DNA of 64,000 bases, taken from Poseidonocella pacifica (GTDB taxonomy: Bacteria; Pseudomonadota; Alphaproteobacteria; Rhodobacterales; Rhodobacteraceae). The notes beneath the pieces are model-generated. The model was not told the origin of the DNA. It ran no database searches and saw nothing but the letters and a program-made list of their open reading frames with translations. Location: NCBI RefSeq assembly GCF_900111875.1, contig NZ_FOJU01000001.1, positions 806,001 through 870,000 of the forward strand. Direction: 5' to 3'. Of the stretch, positions 54,837-63,481 are shown one piece after another (position 1 is the stretch's first letter; every line of letters begins with the position of its first letter). Made by a program: the position numbers and the translations under genes.

Positions 54837-56444
54837 ATGCAGATGCTCAGCGACCACAAGCCCGGGACCGCCCGCCGTGGCTCCGCCCCGATGCGGAGCG
54901 CGCAGACGCAAGGCGCGCCCGCCCGGCCTGCGCCAGTGTCCCAGGGACGCTGTGCCTGCGGTGGCGGCTGCCCCGCCTGTCAGGGCAACGCACTGACCGC
55001 CGCCGAGACCGCCGCGCATCGCGAACCCCGGCGTGGTGGCGCCCTGCCCGCGCCGGTCCGCGACACCGCAGGCGAACCCGGCCGACCGCTGGAGGCCGGT
55101 CCGCGTGCATTGTTCGAAGCGCGGCATGGCCGCGACCTCGGGCACCTGCGCGTGCACAACGATGGTCCCGCCGCGGCTTCGGCTGCAGCGGTTGGCGCGC
55201 GGGCCTGGTCTTCGGGGATGCATATCGCCTTTGCCGAAGGGGCCTACCGACCCGATACGCCCGCTGGTCAGTCGTTGTTGGCGCACGAGATCGCCCACAC
55301 CACCGAAGGACCGACCGGCGCGCCGGGGTTGAGGAAGGATGACGCCCCCGCCGATACGCCGATCGCCGCCAACGCCATGGTCGGGCTGCCCGCGGGCAGC
55401 GAAATCGTTATTACTCATTCCATGAACGAAACGATACTCAATATCGTCAGGTCCCAGGCGCCTGAAGTGGCTGGCGCGCTGAGCGCCGTAAGTGACAAGC
55501 GCGCCACCGTGGTGACGGCAGACGCCTCCACGGTCGAGATCCGCTTTGCCGCGCCGGCCACTCTGCCCGGCAGCGGCGGTCAAGCGGCCACAACGATCCG
55601 CGATCTGACCCTGCGCCTGGCCCGGACCGATGCCGGCACCTTCGATTTCGAGATTTCCGGCCAGATCGGCGAGGATGCGCGGACTCTCCACGTCGAACGC
55701 GGCCTGTCGGTAGAGGCGCGCGACGGCGCATTCGTTCTGTCAGAGGGCAGCTCACCGCACCTGCGGCTGACCCCGGCGGGATCGGCGACCGGACAGGCGC
55801 AAATCGAGGCGTTCACCGCACCCTATCTTGCGGGCCAGCCAGCCTTGGTGCGCAGCTTCGCGCCGGAAACCGTTGGCTTAAGACTTGAAGGCTTGGCGCC
55901 AGCTTCCGAAGGCACCGGGGATGTGGAACAGGCCGCGCAACGAGCGATCAACCGGGCCGCATCACAGCGGCGGGCGCCAAGGTCGACCTTCACGCTGGGC
56001 GGCGGTATCGCAGGCCGGTTCGCCGGACAATCCGTCAGCCCGATGATCGCGGCCACCTACCGCTATGCCTTTACTCCGACCGAACTGGGCAGCCTCGTGC
56101 AGGTCCCGCTGCAATTCGACCTGATGTACGTGCCGACGACGTCGGTGATTGGCGCTCTGTCCTCGGGCATCGGCGGTTCGCTGTCGTCGCTGGACGTGCC
56201 GATCAATGTCCGGCTGACCGGCGGGCTGGGCGCTGGCAGCATCGACGCCGGCCCCGATCCGGCCGCACCGGATGGCGGACGATTGCGCGATACGGTGCTG
56301 GGTCCGACGATCGGACTGGGCATTGGCTACGAAAGCGGCTGGTTCCGGATCGAGGTGCGCGGCGACGTGTTGTTCAACTTGCTGCCAGGACCGGCGCCGA
56401 CAGTGCTGCCGACCGGTACGCTGGGACTTGGCGGGTCTTTCTGA
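54837..56444 (+). CDS. DUF4157 (eCIS-core) protein with C-terminal beta-barrel-like region
   Basis: A 535-residue protein. The N-terminus holds a Cys cluster CACGGGCPAC (Cys39, 41, 45, 48). Residues about 81-160 are a DUF4157 domain with LEARHGRDLGHLRVHND-type sequence (ALFEARHGRDLGHLRVH) and the metallopeptidase-like HEIAH at 150-154. Residues 165-360 are beta-rich. Residues about 380-535 are Gly/aromatic alternating strands ending LGLGGSF, like an outer-membrane barrel, yet there is no signal peptide. DUF4157 proteins recur in contractile injection system loci as probable cargo. I start at ATG 54837; GTG 54825 is possible. It is followed 28 bp later by a second DUF4157 gene. Confidence 0.8.
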   Translation: MQMLSDHKPGTARRGSAPMRSAQTQGAPARPAPVSQGRCACGGGCPACQGNALTAAETAAHREPRRGGALPAPVRDTAGEPGRPLEAGPRALFEARHGRDLGHLRVHNDGPAAASAAAVGARAWSSGMHIAFAEGAYRPDTPAGQSLLAHEIAHTTEGPTGAPGLRKDDAPADTPIAANAMVGLPAGSEIVITHSMNETILNIVRSQAPEVAGALSAVSDKRATVVTADASTVEIRFAAPATLPGSGGQAATTIRDLTLRLARTDAGTFDFEISGQIGEDARTLHVERGLSVEARDGAFVLSEGSSPHLRLTPAGSATGQAQIEAFTAPYLAGQPALVRSFAPETVGLRLEGLAPASEGTGDVEQAAQRAINRAASQRRAPRSTFTLGGGIAGRFAGQSVSPMIAATYRYAFTPTELGSLVQVPLQFDLMYVPTTSVIGALSSGIGGSLSSLDVPINVRLTGGLGAGSIDAGPDPAAPDGGRLRDTVLGPTIGLGIGYESGWFRIEVRGDVLFNLLPGPAPTVLPTGTLGLGGSF

Positions 56445-56472
56445 CGCGCGGACCTGAGTGAAAGGAGATGCG

Positions 56473-58401
56473 ATGTTGAAGGCCCCGGCGATTGCGAAAA
56501 GCGGCTCAATCCGCCGCACCGCGCCACGGGCCGCATCCCGTCAAACCGGTCGACTGCCCTCGGCGTCCATGCCAATGCGTTGTCCCTGTGGCGGCGGTTG
56601 TCCGACCTGCGCCGCACCGACGAACCAGGAGTCGCTGGAACGCGGCGCGCGGCGTTTCGGGCAGCTATTTGCCCGGAGCAGTGACGCGCCTTCTGACCAA
56701 TTGACGCCGCCGTCGCACCCCGCGCCGCGGCGGGCCGTGTCAGCAGACGCGCCCGATCATGTTCACGCCGTTGTGGCCGAGGGGGGACGGCCGCTCGACG
56801 CGCGGATCCGGACAAAGGCGGAGCCGCTGCTCGGCACCGATCTGGGCGCGGTGCGGGTGCACACCGGACCCGCGGCGGCGCAAAGCGCGCGCACGTTGCG
56901 GGCCCGGGCGTATGCCACCGGGGCCGATATCGTGTTCGCCAATGGGGCCTGGCAGCCAGACACCGCCCCCGGACGCGCGCTGATCGGCCATGAACTCGCT
57001 CATACCGTGCAGCAGACCGAATCCGGTACCCCGGCCCTGCAACGTGACGAGGATCCCAATGCCGAGACGCCAGAAGCCTATTCGTTGCCAGCGGGCCTGA
57101 CGCTCTTTCCGGGCGCGACGCGGCTGATGAACATCGCGGGCTTCCCGCTGCGGCTGCCCGGTGCGCTGCGGCTGACCAATGCGCTTGGCCTCGGACCCGG
57201 CCCCAGTTTCGCATTGGACGTGGCTCCGGACGCGCTGGTGCTGGCAATGTTGCAGCGGATCGACCTTGCAAGCTCGCCCACCGCGGGGGCCGCGCCGGGC
57301 CATCTTGACGACCCTAACCAGCAATCGCGCATCTCCCTGGTGCGGCCCATCCTGCGGCTCGATACAGCGACCGGGCGGATTGTCGGCACCGCGACGTTGC
57401 AGGTGCCGACCGGCTATCCGCTGAACATTCGCGCACCCACCGAACTCGATGTACGTATCGAGTCCACCGAGCTTGGCCAATTCACCGGCCGTATCGCACT
57501 CGGCCCGCTGCACGCCGACATGAACGTGCGGCTTCATTACGATGTCGACCGGCTGAGCCGCGCCGCAGCCCCCGCCTTTGCCCCGCGCGGCGGGCTGGAG
57601 GCATTTCGCAACCGGATCAACGGCATCCTGCTCGACACCGTGCCGGGGATCAGCCTGAGCAGCCTGCAGGACACGCTTCGCGGTTTCCTGCGGTCGGTAA
57701 ACGACGGCACCCTGCCGGCGGCGGATTTCGCGGGCCGCGTGATCGGGCTGATCGCCGAGAGCCTGCCGGCCGATCTCGACACCGCGGCACTGGGCAGGGC
57801 CCTCTCCAGTCTGGCCCAAGAGCTTTCGCACCCGGGTTTTTCTCTATCCGGCTCGCTGGGGTTGGACCTGCCGTTCGGGCTCAACCTGCCGCTGTCCACG
57901 TACAGTGCCGAGGCGCCCACGACCGTGCCGCTCGACCGGCCCCTGCCCGGCGCGCAGGCGCCGTTCCCGCTGACCACGCAAGCCGGCGGCGTCATCATCG
58001 CCCCGCCCGGTGCGATCACCGACATCGCCGTGCCGGCCTTGGGCTACGCCTATTCGTCATATGACGGGGAAAGCGGGACGTCGCTGACCGCGGCCGCGCT
58101 GCCGAGCCTTTCGCCCACCGCGATCAGCACGCCCGGCACCAACTTTGCGGAACAGTTTCCTGTCTATGTCTTTGCCGAATTCACCCACGTCCACCGGTTT
58201 GGCGACGTCGTCGATGCCGGGGTGCGGCTGACCGTGCAGTTCTCCACGCCGGATCTCGCCGGGCGCACCAGCTCTGATACAGAGGATATCAACGCGCGGG
58301 TTCAGCAGCAAATTCAGCAGGTTCAGGCCGCGTCGCGTCCCGGCGCGACCGACACGCCGGCGGTGCCCAATATTGGGCTGACACTGTTCGGCAATTTTTG
58401 A
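56473..58401 (+). CDS. Second DUF4157 (eCIS-core) protein, larger
   Basis: A 642-residue protein. The Cys cluster CPCGGGCPTC (Cys37, 39, 43, 46) repeats the pattern of its neighbour. The DUF4157 domain spans about 100-180 with EPLLGTDLGAVRVHTGPAA and HELAH at 173-177. A beta-rich region fills about 190-470, then long amphipathic strands to the end NIGLTLFGNF, again ending in Phe. No signal peptide. Apart from the Cys cluster and DUF4157 the two proteins differ in sequence. The start at 56473 has AAAGGAGA 7 bases upstream. I infer a paired cargo or accessory module of the injection system. Confidence 0.8.
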   Translation: MLKAPAIAKSGSIRRTAPRAASRQTGRLPSASMPMRCPCGGGCPTCAAPTNQESLERGARRFGQLFARSSDAPSDQLTPPSHPAPRRAVSADAPDHVHAVVAEGGRPLDARIRTKAEPLLGTDLGAVRVHTGPAAAQSARTLRARAYATGADIVFANGAWQPDTAPGRALIGHELAHTVQQTESGTPALQRDEDPNAETPEAYSLPAGLTLFPGATRLMNIAGFPLRLPGALRLTNALGLGPGPSFALDVAPDALVLAMLQRIDLASSPTAGAAPGHLDDPNQQSRISLVRPILRLDTATGRIVGTATLQVPTGYPLNIRAPTELDVRIESTELGQFTGRIALGPLHADMNVRLHYDVDRLSRAAAPAFAPRGGLEAFRNRINGILLDTVPGISLSSLQDTLRGFLRSVNDGTLPAADFAGRVIGLIAESLPADLDTAALGRALSSLAQELSHPGFSLSGSLGLDLPFGLNLPLSTYSAEAPTTVPLDRPLPGAQAPFPLTTQAGGVIIAPPGAITDIAVPALGYAYSSYDGESGTSLTAAALPSLSPTAISTPGTNFAEQFPVYVFAEFTHVHRFGDVVDAGVRLTVQFSTPDLAGRTSSDTEDINARVQQQIQQVQAASRPGATDTPAVPNIGLTLFGNF

Positions 58402-58567
58402 CCGGTCCCGGCCTCGCCTGAAGCCCAACCCTTCCCAGAACGCGGCATGACGTATACACTCAATACGTGTAGCGCATTGCATCAGATTCCATTGATCCCA
58501 GAGCAAAGACGCCGCCGACGGCGTCAATTGCAATCCGAGGTTGTATTTCCAGAACGGAGCGGTTTCC

Positions 58568-59440
58568 ATGTTACGCCGGTTTTCGCAAGAGTCGTTTGAT
58601 GTAGCGCCGCTTGAAATCCGGTTATTTGGAGAGCTTCAGCTGGCCCGTTCCGGAGTGGCCCCAGTTGCCTTCCCCACGCGCAAGGCGCGGTCGATACTCG
58701 GGTTTCTGGCGCTGGAAAGGCACAAGCCCCATTTCCGTGACAAGCTGGCCGAGTGGTTCTGGCCCGAGGCCGCCCCGGGACAATCCCGCGCCGCGCTGCG
58801 CACAGAGCTGTGGCGCATCCGCCTGACGCTGGCCCGCTTCGGCGTCAACCCTCGCCACTACCTGGACGCCGGGCAGGACACGATCCGTTTCCGCGCCCTC
58901 GCGCCGCTCTTGATGGATGTCGAACTGTTCGAAACGGCGGTGGACCATCCCGGCCATGAGGCCGACGTGCTGGCGCTATACCGCGCCGACCTTCTGGAGG
59001 GCGAATACGGCGACTGGTGCCGCTACCCGCGCGACAGCTTGCGGGCGCGGTTCGTCGACGCGTTGGAGCGCATGATGGACACGGCGATGGCGGGCGGCGA
59101 TTTTCGCGCCGCGGTCGCTCTGGGCATGCGGCTGCTGGGCCTTGATCCGCTTGCCGAACACGTTCATCGCAATTTGATGACCTGCCACGCGGCCCGGGGC
59201 AATCGACCGGCGGCACTGCGCCAATACGCCGCCTGCGCGTCGCTGCTTGAGCACGAGCTGAATGTCGAGCCGATGTCCGAAACCCGCGCCTTGTTCGACG
59301 CGATCCGCGGACCTGGCGGCAGCGCGCACGACGACCAACGCGACGGCGACGTCGACGCCGCGCTGCAGTTGGCCCGGACTGCACTGACCGAGGCGACGCG
59401 GCGTCTCGACCGCGCGATCCGCGACGGCTGCACGCCGTAG
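58568..59440 (+). CDS. BTAD-domain transcriptional activator
   Basis: A 290-residue regulator. Residues 15-105 resemble an OmpR-type winged helix (LEIRLFGELQLARSG, FPTRKARSILGFLAL, SRAALRTELWRIR), and residues 115-245 form a bacterial transcriptional activator domain of TPR-like helices (LYRADLLEGEYGDWC, MRLLGLDPLAEHVHRNLM, RGNRPAALRQYAACASLLEHELN). There is no ATPase domain, as in small SARP-like activators. The ATG at 58568 has GGAG upstream. Its place inside the cluster, just before the sheath gene, suggests it controls the injection system. Confidence 0.82.
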   Translation: MLRRFSQESFDVAPLEIRLFGELQLARSGVAPVAFPTRKARSILGFLALERHKPHFRDKLAEWFWPEAAPGQSRAALRTELWRIRLTLARFGVNPRHYLDAGQDTIRFRALAPLLMDVELFETAVDHPGHEADVLALYRADLLEGEYGDWCRYPRDSLRARFVDALERMMDTAMAGGDFRAAVALGMRLLGLDPLAEHVHRNLMTCHAARGNRPAALRQYAACASLLEHELNVEPMSETRALFDAIRGPGGSAHDDQRDGDVDAALQLARTALTEATRRLDRAIRDGCTP

Positions 59441-59745
59441 GTCTCGGCCGTCTTCCTCGAGATCGTACCCACCCTGATCCGAAAATCGTCGATACCGCGC
59501 CGAAACATAGCGTCTCGCTGGACCTTGCGACAATCTTGTGACGCCTTCGCGACGCTTCAGAGCCGCGCCGGGCGTCTGCTGGAATTCAGCGGTCTGCGGT
59601 ATCCCGTCACGGGCGCCTGCGCCGCCAAGGGGCGCGTGCATGAGCCGCGTCTCGCACGTCCGCAGCGGCCCTTGCCAGGACAATCACCGCCAGACCCGCT
59701 GGCATGACCGTCCGCATGGGTCAACGCAGCCATGGAGGAAGCCAA
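59441..59745. other. Intergenic region upstream of the sheath gene
   Basis: About 305 bp with no gene I can support. It should contain the promoter and activator site for the structural genes that follow, but I cannot pick a clear -35/-10 pair or repeated operator by eye. Confidence 0.4.
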
Positions 59746-62196
59746 ATGGTGCAGGTAAGCTATCCGGGTGTCTATATCCAGGAGGTGCCGAGCGGAGTGC
59801 GCACGATCACCGGTGTATCCACGTCGGTCGGTGCATTTCTGGGCCGGGCATCCAAGGGTCCGATCGACCAGGCTGTGCGGCTGTTCAGCATCGCCGATTT
59901 CAATCGCGCCTTCGGCGTCCCCCATCCCGCCAGCGATCTGGCTGAGTCCGTGAAGCTGTTTTTCAACAACGGCGGGACCGATTGCTACGTGATCCGCATC
60001 GCCCGCAATGCCGCACCCGCCGAGGTGACCCTGGAAAACCTCGAAGGCAACAACGTGCTGACTGCACAGGCCAAGGCCAGCGGCACTTTCGGCAATACCA
60101 TCCGGCTGACGGTGGATTTCCGCACCGCGAACCCGGACGAGACCTTCAACCTGATGGTGGTGCTCGAGGAAGGCGGAGTCGCGGTGCAGACCGAAGCCTT
60201 CACCGGGCTCAGCATGGACCCGACCTCGCCGCGCTTCGCACCGCTTTTCGTCACTGGTTCGTCCGGATTGATCGATCTTGATCTGCACGCCAACACCAAT
60301 GCCGGCGGCGGCGACGACCTGACCGTAGCGGCCAACAGCTTCGACGGTTTCTCGCAGTCCCGTCGACCTCTGGGCGCAATTGCCAGCGTGCGCACGATCC
60401 TCGATGACCTCATCAACCCGGCCGCGCCGACTGCGCCGCGCAGCCGCTTCGAAATCAGCGTCGACGGCGGCGCCTACGTGCCGGTGGATCTGGCCCCATG
60501 GTCCAGCGCCGAAATCGGCGCGGCAACTATCGGACAGGTCCGCGACCATATCGAACAGCGCATCAACGCCGCGCTCGACACGGTGTCTCCGGTGGCCAAT
60601 GTCGACGTGTCCACGTCATCGCCCGCCGGGTTGGCAAACCTGCTGACCATCACCAGCGACGGTGTGGGCAGCGCCCGCAGCGCTGTGCGAATCCGCCGCG
60701 CGCCCGACCGAGACATTGCAGAACCGCTGATGCTGGGCGTCGATCAGGGCGGGATCGAGCCGGTCCGGCGCAGCGAATTCCGACCGGCCCCCAATGCCAG
60801 TCTGCTCCGGGTCGGCGACCCCGCCACCGGCGGATCGGTGGCCACCCTGAATGCGTTGGCGGCATTGGCGACAGGCCAGATGGCCTCGATCACGATCAAC
60901 GGAGTGCAGGTCGATCTCAACATCGCACCAAACAATATTGTCACCACCGGAAACAACGCCGATCCCTTTCTGGTCAGTGCACCCGGCTTCAGCGCGCTTA
61001 CCGGCGAGAACGATGGTGTGCGAGAAAAACTGCGGATCATCGCAAATGCCATCACCAACGACAGCGACCTGCCGTACCGGGCCGAGCTGTGGGGCTACGC
61101 GCTGGCCATCCTCGCCACCGGTGGCACGGTCAATGAACAGCCCACCGACATCGACACCGCCCCCGGCGCCTTTTCCGCAGCGACCGGCGAATTCATCCTG
61201 AACACCCGGCAGTATACGCTGGGTGGCGGCGGCTCCAGTGCGTTTTCAAGCGGCATCGACGGCGATGATGGCATAGCGCCGGACGTCGCGGCGTTCGAAG
61301 GCAATGGCGTCGACCAGACCGGGATGCACGCGCTCGACACCGTCGACATCTTCAACATGTTCATGGTTCCGGGCGACGAGGCGCTCGACGACACCGCGAT
61401 GCGTACGCTTTATGGCCGCGCGGCGCCGTATTGCCAGAGCCGCCGCGCCTTTCTGGTGGTCGATCCGCCTCAGGCCTGGACCAACGGCACCACCGGGCTG
61501 GCCGACGTGGTGCAGGATCCGTCGATGATCTCGACCCTGCGCGGCGCCCTGGGCAGCGCCAAGGACCATGCCGCGGTGTTCTATCCTCGGCTGCACATCC
61601 GTGTGAACGGGCTGACCCGCACGATTGGCGCGAGCGGCGCGATTGCCGGACTGATGGCGCGCACCGATGCCAATCGCGGCGTGTGGAAGGCACCAGCCGG
61701 GATAGACGCCGGGCTCAACACCGTCTCGGGCCTGAACGTGATACTGACAGATGCCCAGAACGGCGTGCTGAACAAGCAGGGCGTGAACAGCATCCGGGTG
61801 CTGCCCAACGGCAGCATCATCAACTGGGGCGCACGCACGCTCGATGGCGACGACGACGCCGGCAGCGAATGGAAATACGTGCCGATCCGCCGGTTTGCGC
61901 TTTTCTTGGAGGAATCGCTCTATCGCGGGACGCGATGGGCGGTGTTCGAGCCGAACGACGAACCGCTCTGGGCCAACCTGCGGCTCAACATCAACGCCTT
62001 CATGACCTCGTTGTTCCGGCAGCAGGCGTTTCAGGGCAGCAGCCCGCAAGAGGCGTTTTACGTGCGCTGCGACAAGACCACCACAACCCAGGACGACCGC
62101 AACAAGGGCATCGTAAACATCGAGGTGGGCTTTGCCCCGCTGAAGCCCGCCGAATTCGTGGTCATCAAGATCCAGCAGATTGCTGGCGAGCTTTGA
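59746..62196 (+). CDS. Contractile tail sheath protein, unusually large
   Basis: An 816-residue phage tail sheath homologue. The N-terminus (VSYPGVYIQEVPSGVRTITG, then TSVGAFLGRASKGP) and the C-terminus (RWAVFEPNDEPLWANLRLNI, later NIEVGFAPLKPAEFVVIKIQ) are textbook sheath. Between about residues 100 and 520 lies a long extra region (GSSGLIDLDLHANTN, FEISVDGGAYVPVDL and more), while typical eCIS sheaths are about 350-500 residues. The sheath contracts to drive the inner tube into a target. The ATG at 59746 has GGAGG upstream. The tube gene follows after 10 bp. Confidence 0.93.
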   Translation: MVQVSYPGVYIQEVPSGVRTITGVSTSVGAFLGRASKGPIDQAVRLFSIADFNRAFGVPHPASDLAESVKLFFNNGGTDCYVIRIARNAAPAEVTLENLEGNNVLTAQAKASGTFGNTIRLTVDFRTANPDETFNLMVVLEEGGVAVQTEAFTGLSMDPTSPRFAPLFVTGSSGLIDLDLHANTNAGGGDDLTVAANSFDGFSQSRRPLGAIASVRTILDDLINPAAPTAPRSRFEISVDGGAYVPVDLAPWSSAEIGAATIGQVRDHIEQRINAALDTVSPVANVDVSTSSPAGLANLLTITSDGVGSARSAVRIRRAPDRDIAEPLMLGVDQGGIEPVRRSEFRPAPNASLLRVGDPATGGSVATLNALAALATGQMASITINGVQVDLNIAPNNIVTTGNNADPFLVSAPGFSALTGENDGVREKLRIIANAITNDSDLPYRAELWGYALAILATGGTVNEQPTDIDTAPGAFSAATGEFILNTRQYTLGGGGSSAFSSGIDGDDGIAPDVAAFEGNGVDQTGMHALDTVDIFNMFMVPGDEALDDTAMRTLYGRAAPYCQSRRAFLVVDPPQAWTNGTTGLADVVQDPSMISTLRGALGSAKDHAAVFYPRLHIRVNGLTRTIGASGAIAGLMARTDANRGVWKAPAGIDAGLNTVSGLNVILTDAQNGVLNKQGVNSIRVLPNGSIINWGARTLDGDDDAGSEWKYVPIRRFALFLEESLYRGTRWAVFEPNDEPLWANLRLNINAFMTSLFRQQAFQGSSPQEAFYVRCDKTTTTQDDRNKGIVNIEVGFAPLKPAEFVVIKIQQIAGEL

Positions 62197-62206
62197 GGAG
62201 ACGATC

Positions 62207-62713
62207 ATGGGCACCGGTTTCAAGGTCAACGCGCACCGCTTCGACCCGTACAAGAACTTCAAGTTCCAGATCGAGCTGGACAATCGGGTGGTGGCCGGCA
62301 TCAGCAAGGTCGGCGCGCTCAAACGGTCGACCGAGGTGGTCAAGCACCGCAGCGGCGGCGAAAATTCGCTGGATCGCAAGTCGCCGGGGCGAACGACCTA
62401 TGAGGCGATCATGCTGGAACGTGGCCTGACCCACGATCCCGAGTTCGAAGGCTGGGCCAACCGGGTACACCACTACGGCGGCGATACGCTAATGGATCTC
62501 GACGGCTACAAGCGGGAAATCACGCTGGTGCTGATGAACGAGCGGAGCCAGCCGGTCTACCGGTATTTCATCCACAATTGCTGGGTCAGCGAATTCACCG
62601 CCATCGCCGATCTCGACGCGAACGCGAACGCGGTGCTGATCGAATCGATCAAACTCGAAAATGAAGGGTGGGAGCGCGATTCCGGCACCACGGAACCCGA
62701 CGAAACGGCCTGA
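62207..62713 (+). CDS. Contractile tail tube protein (gp19 family)
   Basis: A 168-residue tail tube protein. FDPYKNFKFQIELDNRVVAG, VGALKRSTEVVKHRSGG and the end SIKLENEGWERD match the T4 gp19-like tube proteins of contractile injection systems. Hexameric rings of it stack into the inner needle inside the sheath. The ATG at 62207 has GAGGAGAC upstream. It is directly coupled to the sheath gene. Only one tube gene is within the window; eCIS often carry two or three. Confidence 0.93.
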   Translation: MGTGFKVNAHRFDPYKNFKFQIELDNRVVAGISKVGALKRSTEVVKHRSGGENSLDRKSPGRTTYEAIMLERGLTHDPEFEGWANRVHHYGGDTLMDLDGYKREITLVLMNERSQPVYRYFIHNCWVSEFTAIADLDANANAVLIESIKLENEGWERDSGTTEPDETA

Positions 62714-62746
62714 CCCGGCCCCACCGCCCGCCAGACAGAGGCTCGC

Positions 62747-63481
62747 ATGACCCCGGACCGACAGCCACAGACAGAGAGCTATGCGGTCCGCGCCTATGGC
62801 GCGGCGCTGGACGACGTCGGGATCGACCCTCTGGCCGGCCCCTGCCCGGACGCCGCAGCTCGGGTGCTGGCGGCTTGCAGCGCCGCGACCGATGCCGCAC
62901 CGCTCGACTGGCAAGTCAACCGCCGTCTGCAGGCGCTGCTCGAGGTCACGATCGCCACCCGCGGCCCGCACTGGATCCACAGCGCCCAATGCACAGCCTG
63001 CGGCGCCGCAATGGATATGCCGCTGAGGCTGGACGACTTTCTGCAGGCGGTCCTGCCGACGCAAACCCTCTGCCGGCTGGACGACGGGCGAGAGGTCACA
63101 GTGGCGGTGCCGACCGGTGCGGATCAGCTTGGCTGGCTGGATGACGGGGCCCGTGCCGCGGATCTTCTGGCGCACCTCGTCCGGCCGCAAGGTCCGCTGA
63201 GCGACGCGGACCACGCCGCAATCGAAGCCTCGCTGGAGGCGGCGGACCCGCTCCGCACATTGGAAATCAAGACGGAATGCCCGGACTGCGGCACGGGGCT
63301 GTCCCTGCCACTTGACCTGGAGATGGCATGCCTCGCCCTACTCGCCACCCGGCGACCGGAGCTCCTGGACGATATCCACCTGCTGGCAATGACCTATCAC
63401 TGGTCGGAGGCCGAGATCATGGCGATCCCGCCGGATCGCCGCGCCGCCTATCTGTCGCGCATCGAAGGAGCCTGGGCATGA
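62747..63481 (+). CDS. Baseplate-type zinc-ribbon protein of the injection system
   Basis: A 244-residue protein with two CxxC pairs, CTAC (Cys82, 85) and CPDC (Cys178, 181), which should bind one zinc. The C-terminal block LLDDIHLLAMTYHWSEAEIM followed by RRAAYLSRIEGAWA is typical of the T4-like baseplate/hub assembly proteins found after the tube gene in eCIS and prophage loci. The role is probably baseplate assembly. RBS GAGGC precedes the ATG. Its stop overlaps the next start by 4 bp (ATGA). Confidence 0.78.
   Translation: MTPDRQPQTESYAVRAYGAALDDVGIDPLAGPCPDAAARVLAACSAATDAAPLDWQVNRRLQALLEVTIATRGPHWIHSAQCTACGAAMDMPLRLDDFLQAVLPTQTLCRLDDGREVTVAVPTGADQLGWLDDGARAADLLAHLVRPQGPLSDADHAAIEASLEAADPLRTLEIKTECPDCGTGLSLPLDLEMACLALLATRRPELLDDIHLLAMTYHWSEAEIMAIPPDRRAAYLSRIEGAWA

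Noticed and set aside
54792-55691. A 299-codon minus-strand frame at the start of the island
   Set aside because: It is antisense to the DUF4157 protein, whose Cys cluster and HExxH motif identify the coding strand.
56740-57831. A 363-codon minus-strand frame
   Set aside because: Shadow of the second DUF4157 gene; composition is Arg/Gly/Gln-rich without a fold.
58440-58560. Operator-like dyad TACAC/GTGTA upstream of the BTAD gene
   Set aside because: Only five base pairs with a 7-base spacer; too weak to call without repeats elsewhere in the cluster.
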